Origin: Klenkia sesuvii
GTDB lineage: Bacteria > Actinomycetota > Actinomycetes > Mycobacteriales > Geodermatophilaceae
NCBI RefSeq assembly: GCF_037083825.1
Contig: NZ_JBAPLU010000022.1
Span: forward strand, 1-64,000
Direction of reading: 5' to 3'
DNA: 64,000 bases
Below, piece after piece: positions 56,948-64,000 of this stretch. The stretch's first letter is position 1. Each line of letters starts with the position of its first letter. Made by a program: the position numbers and the translations under genes. The notes beneath the pieces are model-generated. The model searched no databases. It was not told the DNA's origin and worked only from the letters and a program-made list of their open reading frames with translations.

Positions 56948-57069
56948 TCGCCCTCGGCCTCGTGGGCCTTCAGCTCCCGGGTGGCCATGCCGCCCTCACC
57001 GCCCTCGTCGCGGGGGCCGGGGTGCAGCTGGGCCTCGCTGTCGGACTGGTCCTTCTCCGGCTCGGTCAT
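56944..57069 (-). CDS. Small acidic hydrophilic protein
   Basis: A 41-residue protein, TEPEKDQSDSEAQLHPGPRDEGG then MATRELKAHEAEGD, very rich in Glu/Asp and without hydrophobic segments, probably unstructured. GGAGGG precedes the ATG very closely. Its stop shares CTAG with the stop of the Mur ligase gene on the other strand. I recognise no family; the composition and start region make it a likely but unproven gene. Confidence 0.5.
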   Translation of the reverse strand: MTEPEKDQSDSEAQLHPGPRDEGGEGGMATRELKAHEAEGD

Positions 57070-57205
57070 GCCCTCCAGCGTCACGCGTCGGTGCCGATCG
57101 AGCCACCCGAGCCACCCGAGCCCGTTGATCACCACGGGTCGGTGGTGGTCTCCGCGGTCCCGAGGCAGCGGCTGACCCGGGGTGATCACGGCCCCGGGGA
57201 CGATG

Positions 57206-57240
57206 ACGGCGCCGGCCCCGTGATCGGGGGCCGGCGCCGT
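57206..57240 (-). terminator. Terminator of the hydantoinase operon
   Basis: A perfect 14-bp stem (ACGGCGCCGGCCCC, 57206-57219; complement 57227-57240) with a 7-nt loop, 15 nt beyond the HyuB-type stop codon on the minus strand. Confidence 0.85.
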
Positions 57241-57254
57241 ACGGGGTCCTTCCG

Positions 57255-59126
57255 CTAGAGGACGTCGAACTCGTTGAACGCGGCGCCGCCGGAGAGGGTG
57301 GCGTAGCCGGGGCCGCGGTCGAAGAACGGCTCCTCGCCGGTGCGGGCGGCCCGCATCTCGGCGCGCAGCCCCTCGGTGGCCGCCTCGTCCGCCGTCCCGT
57401 CCTCGGACACCACGACGCCGTAGTCGTCGCGGGCGCCCTGCACCGACACCTTGAGCCAGGCGATGTCGCGCAGGACCTCCTCGACCGGCCGGTCGAGCGG
57501 GTCGCCCCAGCCGCCACCGCCCGTCGTCCGCACCCGCACGACGGTGCCGGCCTTCAGCGGCTCGGCGTCGGCGAGGGCGTCGACCTCGTGCTCGTCGGGG
57601 CCGCCCGGGTCGACGGTGATCTGGAACGGCCGACCCGCCTTGCCGCCCTTGACACCCCAGCAGGCCAGGATCGAGCGGTCGGCGATGGACATGAAGTGCG
57701 CGTCGCGCAGTACCCGGATGTGCTTCTCGTAGCCGCAGCCACCGCGGTAGCGGCCGGGGCCACCGGAGTCCATCGCCAGGCCCAGGGCCTCGATGCGCAG
57801 CGGGAAGCGGCCCTCGGTGAACTCCGTGGGCAGGTTCCGCGAGTCGGGGACGACGTGGATGGTGTCCTCGCCGTCGGCGTAGTACCGCCCACCCGAGCCG
57901 CCACCGAGCACCTCGCGCATGAGGTAGGGCTCGCCGTCGAAGTCCGTGCCGTACACACCGGTGTACCGGATCGTCTCCTGGTCGGCCGGCATCCGGCCGC
58001 CGGTGGCCTTGGCCAGCACGCCGGCGAGCACGCCCAGCAGCCGCAGGATCACGAACGTGCGGGCGTTGGTCGGCGCGGGGAAGACCGGGGTGAGCAGCGT
58101 GCCCTTCTCCGGGAACCGCATCTCGATCAGCGGGACGACGCCCTCGTTGACGTCGAGCTCGGCCATGCGCTCCGGCGTCGCCGCCAGGTTGCGCAGGATC
58201 GGCGCCAGCCACTTCTTCAGGAAGTTGCCGTCGGAGTAGTCGCCGCAGTGGTTGATCGGGCCCTTGGCCTGCGGGCCGGTGCCGGTGAAGTCGATGACCA
58301 GCGGGACGTCGGCCGCGGAGTCCATCGTCAGCGTGATCCGCTGGCGGTGCAGCATCGGCTCGTCGACGCCGTCGTGCTCGGCGTAGTCCTCCCACACGTA
58401 GGTGCCGTCGGGGATCTGGCTGAGGATCTCGGTGCGGTAGACCTCGGTCGAGTTGGCCAGGATCGCGTCGAAGCAGGCCTCGACCGCCTCGACCCCGTAC
58501 CGCTCGAACAGCTCGCCCAGGCGGCGGGCGCCGGCCAGGCAGGCCGAGCACTCGGCGTCGAGGTCGGCGGCCAGCGAGTCGGGCATCCGCGAGTTGCGCG
58601 TCATGATCTTCAGCGCCGACTCGTTGGGGACGCCGCGGTCCCACAGCTTGATCGGGGGGACCATCAGGCCCTCCTCGAACATGCTGGTCGCGGCCGAGGG
58701 CATGGAGCCGGGCACCGCGCCGCCGATGTCGTCGTGGTGGCCGAACGCCTGGATGAAGGCCACGACCTCGGGCTGCGCACCCTCCGTCGGCGAGGCGAAG
58801 ACCGGGACGGTGACGCACAGGTCGGGCAGGTGGCCGATCCCGCCCTCGGAGAGGTAGACGTCGTTGTGGAAGAAGACGTCGCCGACGTTCATCTGCGCGA
58901 TCGGGTAGTCGCGCACCACCGGCTGCACCAGCGCGGAGTACGAGCGGCCGGTGAGCTTGCGCAGCTGGCGGTCGTGGATCCCGGCCCGGAAGTCGTGGGC
59001 GTCGCGGATCATCGGGGAGCGCGACGTGCGGCCGATGGCGGTCTCGACCTCCATCTCGATCGCCGCCAGCGTGCCGGCGACGATCTCGACGAGGACCGGG
59101 TCTGCAGCGGTCTGCGAGGCGGTCAC
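57255..59126 (-). CDS. hyuB: Hydantoinase B / oxoprolinase-type subunit
   Basis: A 623-residue HyuB-family protein. Landmarks: DPVLVEIVAGTLAAIEMEVETAIGRTSRSPMIRD, the metal-site type motif QAFGHHDDIGG, VPPIKLWDRG, CGDYSDGNF and the glycine-rich end RVRTTGGGGWGDPLDRP with LRDIAW. HyuA/HyuB pairs hydrolyse hydantoins with ATP or carboxylate ketones (acetone or acetophenone carboxylases). No third small subunit is adjacent, arguing for a hydantoinase or oxoprolinase-like role. GTG 59126 overlaps the HyuA stop. Confidence 0.9.
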   Translation of the reverse strand: MTASQTAADPVLVEIVAGTLAAIEMEVETAIGRTSRSPMIRDAHDFRAGIHDRQLRKLTGRSYSALVQPVVRDYPIAQMNVGDVFFHNDVYLSEGGIGHLPDLCVTVPVFASPTEGAQPEVVAFIQAFGHHDDIGGAVPGSMPSAATSMFEEGLMVPPIKLWDRGVPNESALKIMTRNSRMPDSLAADLDAECSACLAGARRLGELFERYGVEAVEACFDAILANSTEVYRTEILSQIPDGTYVWEDYAEHDGVDEPMLHRQRITLTMDSAADVPLVIDFTGTGPQAKGPINHCGDYSDGNFLKKWLAPILRNLAATPERMAELDVNEGVVPLIEMRFPEKGTLLTPVFPAPTNARTFVILRLLGVLAGVLAKATGGRMPADQETIRYTGVYGTDFDGEPYLMREVLGGGSGGRYYADGEDTIHVVPDSRNLPTEFTEGRFPLRIEALGLAMDSGGPGRYRGGCGYEKHIRVLRDAHFMSIADRSILACWGVKGGKAGRPFQITVDPGGPDEHEVDALADAEPLKAGTVVRVRTTGGGGWGDPLDRPVEEVLRDIAWLKVSVQGARDDYGVVVSEDGTADEAATEGLRAEMRAARTGEEPFFDRGPGYATLSGGAAFNEFDVL

Positions 59127-61198
59127 TGGGCAGTCTCCTTGGTGAGCAGCAGGTTCGAGTAGCTGTCGACGGTGGCGGTGAAGCCGGGGTGCACCGGGAC
59201 GGTGGAGCCGAACTCCTCCACGATCGCCGGGCCGGTGACGACGTCACCGGGCTGCAGCTGGGTGCGGGCGTACAGCGGGGTCTCGACCCAGTCGTCGAAG
59301 AACACCCGGCGGGTGCCGGTGACGGCGTCGGCGGCGGAGCCCTCGGTGCGGTCGGGCCGGGCCACCAGGTCGGGACGGCGGATCGGGCCGATGCCGCTCA
59401 CCCGCAGGTTGACCCACTCGACCGCCTGGCGCGGGTCGGTGCGGAAGTCGTAGCCGTAGAGCTGGTGGTGCGCGGCGTGGAACGCGTCCGCCACCGTCGC
59501 CAGCGCCGCGTCGTCCAGGTCGCCGTCGGGCACGGGCACCCGCACCTCGAAGGCCTGGCCGACGTAGCGCAGGTCCGCCGTCCGCTGCATGCGCTGCTCG
59601 TCGCGGGCGAAGCCCTCGCCGTCCAGCGCCGTGCCGGCCCGGCCCTCGAGCTCGGCGTAGGCCGAGGCCACGGCCGAGGCGTCCAGCGCGGTGTGCTTGG
59701 CGATCATCGTCTGCACGTAGTCGTTGCGGACGTCGACCGTGAGCAGGCCGAACGCGCTGACGTTGCCCGGGTTCGGCGGCACCAGGGTGCGCGGCAGGCC
59801 GAGGATGTCCATGAGCCGGCAGGCCAGCAGCGACCCCGACCCGCCGAACGTGGTGAGGGTGAAGTCGCGGACGTCGAGCCCGCGGGCGACGGTGACCTGG
59901 CGCAGGGCGTTGGCCTGGTTCCAGGCCGAGATCTCGAGGATGCCGGTGGCGGTCTTCTCCACGGAGAGCCCGAGCTTGCCGCCCAGCAACTCGAGGCCGG
60001 CCGCAGCGTGCTCCGTCGACAGGGGGATCTCGCCACCGAGCAGGTGCGGGGGGATCCGGCCGAGGACGACGTGGGCGTCGGTCACGGTCGGCTCGGGGCC
60101 GCGGCTGGGGTAGCACATGGGGCCGGGGTCGGCGCCCGCGCTTCTCGGGCCCACCTTGAGGGTGCCCTCGGGGGCGATCCAGGCGATGGAGCCACCGCCG
60201 GCCCCGACGGTGACCACGTCGATCATGGGGATCTTGGACGGGTAGGCGCCGACGGTGCCCTCGGTGGTGAGCGCGGGCTCGCCGTCGATGACCACGGTGA
60301 CGTCGGTGGAGGTGCCGCCGCCGTCGCAGGTGAGGATGCGGTCGAACCCGGCCGTCTGGGCGATGAGCGCGGCACCCAGGGCGCCGGCGGCCGGGCCGGA
60401 GAGCATGGTGGTGATCGGCTGGTGCACGACCTCCTCGGCGCTCAGCACGCCGCCGTTGCTCTTCATGACGTAGAAGGGCACCTCGGGGGCCAGCTCGTCG
60501 AGCCGGGCGCGGATGTTGGTGACGTAGGCGCCGACCTTGGGCTTGACCGCGGCGTCGACCAGCGTGGTGACCGAGCGCTCGTACTCGCGGTACTCGCGCA
60601 GCACGCCCGAGCTGATCGAGACGACGCAGTCGGGGTGCACCTCGCGCAGCACCTCGAGCATGGCCTGCTCGTGCGCGTCGTTGGAGTAGGCGTGCAGGAA
60701 GCAGACGCCGACGGTGGTGATGCCGGCGTCCTTGAAGAAGGTGGCGGCCGCGACGGCCTGGTCGCGGTCGAAGGGGCGCACCTCGGCGCCGGTGTGGTCC
60801 AGCCGGCCGCCGACGGTGCGCACCAGGTCGGCCGGGACGATGCGGGGCGGCTTGACCCAGAAGTAGCTGTTGCCGTAGCCGTCGGGCACCGACTGCCGGG
60901 CGATCTCCAGCACCGAGGCGTAGCCCTCGGTGGTGATGAACCCGATGCGGTCGAGCTTGCCCTCGAGCAGCTGGTTCGTCGCGACCGTGGTGCCGTGGCT
61001 GACCGCGGTGACGGCCTCGCCGGTCAGGCCCATCAGGTCGAGGACCTTCTGCACCCCGGCCAGGAACCCGTCGGCCGGGTTGCCCGGGGTCGAGGGGGTC
61101 TTGGTGGTGGTCGTCGCGCCGGACTCCTCGTCCACCGCGACGACGTCGGTGAACGTGCCACCGGTGTCGATGCCGATGCGTACCCGCCTGCTGGTCAT
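59123..61198 (-). CDS. hyuA: Hydantoinase A / oxoprolinase-type ATPase subunit
   Basis: A 691-residue HyuA-family protein with the actin-like ATPase fold. The phosphate loop is RIGIDTGGTFTDVVAVDE, then SHGTTVATNQLLEGKLDRIGFITTEGY, MLSGPAAGALGA and DGGGTSTDVTVVIDGEP (second phosphate motif), and GAGGGSIAW. It supplies ATP-driven activation for the partner HyuB. Nearest alternatives are acetone carboxylase beta-like subunits. It is the first gene of the operon and is divergent from the AurF-like gene. Confidence 0.92.
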   Translation of the reverse strand: MTSRRVRIGIDTGGTFTDVVAVDEESGATTTTKTPSTPGNPADGFLAGVQKVLDLMGLTGEAVTAVSHGTTVATNQLLEGKLDRIGFITTEGYASVLEIARQSVPDGYGNSYFWVKPPRIVPADLVRTVGGRLDHTGAEVRPFDRDQAVAAATFFKDAGITTVGVCFLHAYSNDAHEQAMLEVLREVHPDCVVSISSGVLREYREYERSVTTLVDAAVKPKVGAYVTNIRARLDELAPEVPFYVMKSNGGVLSAEEVVHQPITTMLSGPAAGALGAALIAQTAGFDRILTCDGGGTSTDVTVVIDGEPALTTEGTVGAYPSKIPMIDVVTVGAGGGSIAWIAPEGTLKVGPRSAGADPGPMCYPSRGPEPTVTDAHVVLGRIPPHLLGGEIPLSTEHAAAGLELLGGKLGLSVEKTATGILEISAWNQANALRQVTVARGLDVRDFTLTTFGGSGSLLACRLMDILGLPRTLVPPNPGNVSAFGLLTVDVRNDYVQTMIAKHTALDASAVASAYAELEGRAGTALDGEGFARDEQRMQRTADLRYVGQAFEVRVPVPDGDLDDAALATVADAFHAAHHQLYGYDFRTDPRQAVEWVNLRVSGIGPIRRPDLVARPDRTEGSAADAVTGTRRVFFDDWVETPLYARTQLQPGDVVTGPAIVEEFGSTVPVHPGFTATVDSYSNLLLTKETAQ

Positions 61199-61382
61199 GA
61201 CAAATACCTTAGCGATGAGGTACCTGGCGGGGAAGGTGCTCGTGCGAGAACATCTGCGCCGATGAGGGTCGGGTCACACCTCATCGCGGGAAGACGTGAC
61301 GAGGGGTTGCAGGTAGCTGCGTCATCCGCCATGCTTGAACCTGTAACCGGGTGTTACATGCAACGATACGGAGGGCCGTCCG
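61199..61382. promoter_or_regulatory. Divergent control region between hyuA and the AurF-like gene
   Basis: Two elements stand out. GCGATGAGGT (61212-61221) is repeated inverted as ACCTCATCGC (61278-61287), with a further direct GCCGATGAGGGT near 61258. Closer to the AurF-like gene, TGTAAC-CGGGT-GTTACA (61346-61362 region) is a 6-bp inverted repeat of the TetR operator kind, followed by GGAGGG as ribosome site. The region is AT-richer than its surroundings. Confidence 0.5.
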
Positions 61383-62315
61383 ATGACCAGCACGCTCCCG
61401 AGCACCGACCAGCTGACCGCCGCCTTCAGCGCCCACCAGCGCGACGGCGAGGCGGTCTCCGCCCGGCTGCTGGACTCGGCAGCGCAGCTGTCCTACGACC
61501 CCTCCACCGAGGTGGACTGGGACGAGCCGCTCGACCCGACGCTGCACGGGCTCAACCCTGAGTGGAGCACGCTGTACGGCACCCCGCTGTGGGACGAGAT
61601 GACCGAGGAGCAGCGGGTCACGCTGACCCGGCACGAGGTCGCCTCGATCATGAGCACCGGCATCTGGTTCGAGATGATCCTGCAGCAGATGCTGCTGCGC
61701 GAGCACTACGCCGGCGACACCACGCGCAAGGACTTCCAGTTCGCGCTCACCGAGATCGCCGACGAGTGCCGGCACTCCATCATGTTCGCCCGTGCCTGCG
61801 AGAAGCTCGGCGCCACCGGCTACGCCCCCAAGCGCAGCGGCATCGAGCTGGGTCGGTTCTTCAAGTCCTTCGCCGGCGCCGAGCGGGCCTTCGCGGCCGC
61901 CCTGGTCGCCGAGGAGGTGCTCGACGTCATGCAGCGCGACTGGATGCGCGGCGAGGACGTCCTGCCGCTCATCCGCACCACCAGCCGGATCCACGTGGTC
62001 GAGGAGTCCCGGCACATGACCTACGCCCGGCAGGAGGTGCGCGAAAGCCTGGTCGGGGCCAGCCGACCCCGGGTGCGCGCCTCGGCGCTGCTCATCGCGA
62101 TCGTCACCCAGGTCGTGGTGACCAACCTGGTGCACCGCGACGTCTACACGGCCGCCGGCCTCGACACCGACCGCGCCGTCCGCGAGGCCGGGGCCAACAA
62201 GCACCACCACGCGATGATGCGCACCAGCAGCCGGCACCTGATGGCCTTCCTCGGCGAGTGCGGCTTCCTCACCGGTCCTGCGGTGGCGATCTACCGCCGC
62301 CTGCACATGCTCTGA
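61383..62315 (+). CDS. AurF-family diiron oxygenase
   Basis: A 310-residue ferritin-like diiron protein. Iron ligands lie in RHEVASIMSTGIWFEMILQQMLL (Glu), FALTEIADECRHSIMFARACE (ExxxH), ALVAEEVLDVMQRD (Glu) and HVVEESRHMTYARQEV (ExxxH); the late KHHHAMMR adds a His. AurF oxidises aryl amines to nitro groups with O2. The gene is followed 9 nt later by an FprB-type reductase, an arrangement also found as Rv0885-Rv0886 in Mycobacterium tuberculosis, so the reductase is probably the electron donor. The natural substrate is unknown. Confidence 0.85.
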   Translation: MTSTLPSTDQLTAAFSAHQRDGEAVSARLLDSAAQLSYDPSTEVDWDEPLDPTLHGLNPEWSTLYGTPLWDEMTEEQRVTLTRHEVASIMSTGIWFEMILQQMLLREHYAGDTTRKDFQFALTEIADECRHSIMFARACEKLGATGYAPKRSGIELGRFFKSFAGAERAFAAALVAEEVLDVMQRDWMRGEDVLPLIRTTSRIHVVEESRHMTYARQEVRESLVGASRPRVRASALLIAIVTQVVVTNLVHRDVYTAAGLDTDRAVREAGANKHHHAMMRTSSRHLMAFLGECGFLTGPAVAIYRRLHML

Positions 62316-62324
62316 GGATCGGCC

Positions 62325-63752
62325 ATGGCGTTCGCGATCACCCAGAACTGCTGCTCGGACGCCTCCTGCGTCTCGGTGTGCCCGGTCAACTGCATCCACC
62401 CCACGCCGGACGAGCCCGAGTTCGGGCACACCGAGACGCTGTACGTCGACCCCGACACCTGCATCGACTGCGGTGCCTGCGCCGATGCCTGCCCCGTCGA
62501 CGCCATCGCCCCCACGTGGGTGCTGCGCGCCGACCAGCAGGTGTACGCCCAGGTCAACGCCGATTGGTTCACCCGGCCCGACGCCGTGCCCACCCCGGCC
62601 TGGGGCGCCCCGCGCTTCCCGACCGTCGACCTCTCGGCCATCGGCCGGCTCGAGGTGGCGATCGTGGGCACCGGTCCCGCCGCCGTCTACGCCGCGCAGT
62701 CCGTCCTGCGGGCCACCGAGGCGCGGGTGACCTTCCTCGACCGGCTGCCCACGCCCGGGGGGCTGGCCCGCTACGGCGTCGCCCCGGACCACCCCGGCAC
62801 CCGCCGCGTGCTCGAGCACACCACCGCTGTGCTGCGGCACCCCCGGGTGACCCTGCAGCTGGGTGTCGAGGTGGGCCGCGACCTGACCCCGGCCCAGCTC
62901 GCCGAGCGGTACGACGCCGTCCTCTACGCCACGGGCGCGGCCGGTGACCGGGCGCTGGGTGTGCCGGGTGAGGAGCTGGCCGGCAGCGTCTCGGCCCGCG
63001 AGGTCGTCAACTGGTACACCGGGCACCCCGAGGCCGCCCCCGTGGACCTGTCCCGCGTGCAGCGGGTGGTCGTCGTCGGCACCGGCAACGTGGCGCTCGA
63101 CGTCGCCCGCATGCTCGCCGGCCAGGCCAACCGGCTGGCCAGCACCGAGACCTCCCCGGCCGCGCTCGCCGCGCTGCGCACCAGCGCGCTGCGCGAGGTC
63201 GTCGTCGTCGGCCGGCGCGGGCCCGCGGACGCCGCCTGCAGCCGTGCGGAGCTGCGCGCCCTCACCCACCTGCCCGGCGTGCGCACCGTGCTCAGCGGCA
63301 AGGCCCCCGACGTCGTCGAGCCGGGCTCGAAGGCCGAGCTGTTCGCCGGCCTCGACCGCTTCGACGACGACCTGTCGGCCGCCCCCGAGCCCGGTCGGCG
63401 CATCGTGTTCGCCTTCGGCCAGGCGACCCAGGAGGTGGTCGGCTCCGACGGGCAGGTCACCGGCATCGTGCTGCGCTCGTCGGAGGGCGACGTCGCCGTG
63501 CCCGCCGAGCTCGTCGTCCGGGCAATCGGGCACCGCGGCACCGAGCTGCCCGGTCTGCCCTTCGACGACGAGAGCGGCCGGGTGCCGCACGAGGCCGGCC
63601 GGGTGCTCGGCGCACCGGTGGGCACGTACGTCGTGGGCTGGGCCAAGCGCGGGCCGTCGGGTGGCATCGGGGCCAACCGCCCGGACGCCGAGGAGACGGT
63701 GGACTCGCTGCTGGCCGACGCCGCGGCGGGCCGCATCGGCCGCCACCGCTGA
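62325..63752 (+). CDS. fprB: Ferredoxin fused to ferredoxin-NADP reductase (FprB type)
   Basis: A 475-residue two-part flavoprotein. Residues 1-85 are a 7Fe-type ferredoxin: CCSDASCVSVCPVNCIHP and CIDCGACADACPVDAI provide the cluster cysteines. Residues 105-475 are adrenodoxin-reductase-like: FAD loop VAIVGTGPAAVYAAQ, GLARYGVAPDHPGTRRV, NADP loop VVVVGTGNVALDVARML, and C-terminal GWAKRGPSGGIGANRPDAEETV. It passes electrons from NADPH via FAD to iron-sulfur clusters, most likely for the diiron oxygenase encoded just upstream. ATG 62325 begins directly at the ferredoxin. Confidence 0.93.
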   Translation: MAFAITQNCCSDASCVSVCPVNCIHPTPDEPEFGHTETLYVDPDTCIDCGACADACPVDAIAPTWVLRADQQVYAQVNADWFTRPDAVPTPAWGAPRFPTVDLSAIGRLEVAIVGTGPAAVYAAQSVLRATEARVTFLDRLPTPGGLARYGVAPDHPGTRRVLEHTTAVLRHPRVTLQLGVEVGRDLTPAQLAERYDAVLYATGAAGDRALGVPGEELAGSVSAREVVNWYTGHPEAAPVDLSRVQRVVVVGTGNVALDVARMLAGQANRLASTETSPAALAALRTSALREVVVVGRRGPADAACSRAELRALTHLPGVRTVLSGKAPDVVEPGSKAELFAGLDRFDDDLSAAPEPGRRIVFAFGQATQEVVGSDGQVTGIVLRSSEGDVAVPAELVVRAIGHRGTELPGLPFDDESGRVPHEAGRVLGAPVGTYVVGWAKRGPSGGIGANRPDAEETVDSLLADAAAGRIGRHR

Positions 63753-63784
63753 CCCCCGCCCGTCGTGCGCCGCCCCTTCTGCAG

Positions 63785-63845
63785 TTGATCATCGGCAGAT
63801 GGCTGGCGCGCACAGCGTGTCGGGCAACCACCTGCCGATGGTCAA
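63785..63845. repeat. Palindromic repeat, family B copy 2
   Basis: TTGATCATCGGCAGATGG (63785-63802) pairs with 63828-63845 with two mismatches around a 25-nt centre. Outer edges GCAGTTGATCA and TCAATTCGG equal those of the palindrome at 28-87. It separates convergent genes and overlaps the stop codon of the partial gene at the window end. Confidence 0.8.
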
Positions 63846-64000
63846 TTCGGGGTCTCGACCTCGACCACCTCGCGGGCGACCGTCGTCCGCACCTCGGCCT
63901 CGCCGGGCACCCAGGTGGTGGCCAGGCGGACGCGCTCGCTGGGGACGGACCGGACGGTCACCACCGGCTCGTCGGCGTACAGCGTCAGCCACCGGCTGGC
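63842..64000 (-). CDS. C-terminal end of a DUF2382-like protein (partial)
   Basis: The last 52 codons of a gene running off the window. The sequence LYADEPVVTVRSVPSERVRLATTWVPGEAEVRTTVAREVVEVETPN has the alternating strand pattern of DUF2382 (PVxRVRLxxxxVxExxxVxVPVxREEVxVE). Such domains often follow a PRC-barrel domain in actinobacterial stress proteins; that part would lie outside the window. Start unknown. Confidence 0.6.
   Translation of the reverse strand, partial: ASRWLTLYADEPVVTVRSVPSERVRLATTWVPGEAEVRTTVAREVVEVETPN

Overview
The window is GC-rich DNA (codon third positions almost all G or C; many GTG starts and 4-base ATGA/GTGA gene overlaps) from a chromosome-like stretch of an actinomycete. 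An ECF-type thiamine-precursor transporter, class E (LAXTG) sorting signal, chaplin-like repeats, an AurF-family oxygenase paired with an FprB-type reductase and an acdS-GntR pair fit a soil or stone actinobacterium. Geodermatophilaceae or a relative is my best guess, as inference only. No rRNA, tRNA, phage, insertion sequence or CRISPR array was seen.

Layout. 0-4 kb: a VapBC-like module behind a GCGGT pentanucleotide tract, a rhodanese and an anti-sigma-type ATPase, DUF1697, then an Mx162-like retron: a 166-nt region closed by a perfect 15-bp inverted repeat and packed with hairpins, followed by a reverse transcriptase with retron motifs. 4-10 kb: an ABC exporter pair, a TPP-riboswitch-controlled YkoE-YkoD-YkoC importer and a second VapBC. 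10-12.8 kb: FabG-like reductase, methyltransferase, GNAT, thioesterase. 12.8-22 kb: four exported repeat proteins (a four-module Gly/Ser/Asp protein, two Ala-Pro-Val repeat proteins sharing a C-terminal SPD ending, and a seven-repeat chaplin-like protein with an LAYTG anchor), interrupted by GntR-acdS (ACC deaminase) and an AbiEi/DUF559 protein.

22-32 kb: pyruvoyl arginine decarboxylase with an acetyltransferase; a lipid-modification trio (FAD oxidoreductase, DUF1365, cyclopropane synthase type methyltransferase); GGDEF-EAL protein; MsrA; RlmG/RsmC-type methyltransferase. 32-35 kb: pseudouridine catabolism (psuK-psuG) with a LacI regulator and a clear palindromic operator. 35-37 kb: third PIN toxin module and an ECF sigma factor with a membrane partner. 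37-41 kb: urate degradation (uricase, HIU hydrolase, OHCU decarboxylase) facing a DUF6986 lyase. 41-45 kb: MEDS/ATPase sensor, NmrA-MarR pair, alanine dehydrogenase divergent from an Lrp regulator. 45-51 kb: a solitary YcaO protein and a sugar ABC importer without its ATPase, plus a deacetylase-like protein carrying a palindromic element inside its coding sequence. 51-64 kb: small membrane proteins, DUF1295 protein, RibD-like reductase, phosphofructokinase, SGNH hydrolase, an atypical Mur ligase, a hydantoinase A/B pair, the AurF-FprB pair and the end of a DUF2382-like gene.

Recurring themes are dispersed palindromes at gene ends (at least two families), three complete PIN toxin modules, and unusually well-formed intergenic hairpins. 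The retron is the strongest candidate for an undescribed functional system.
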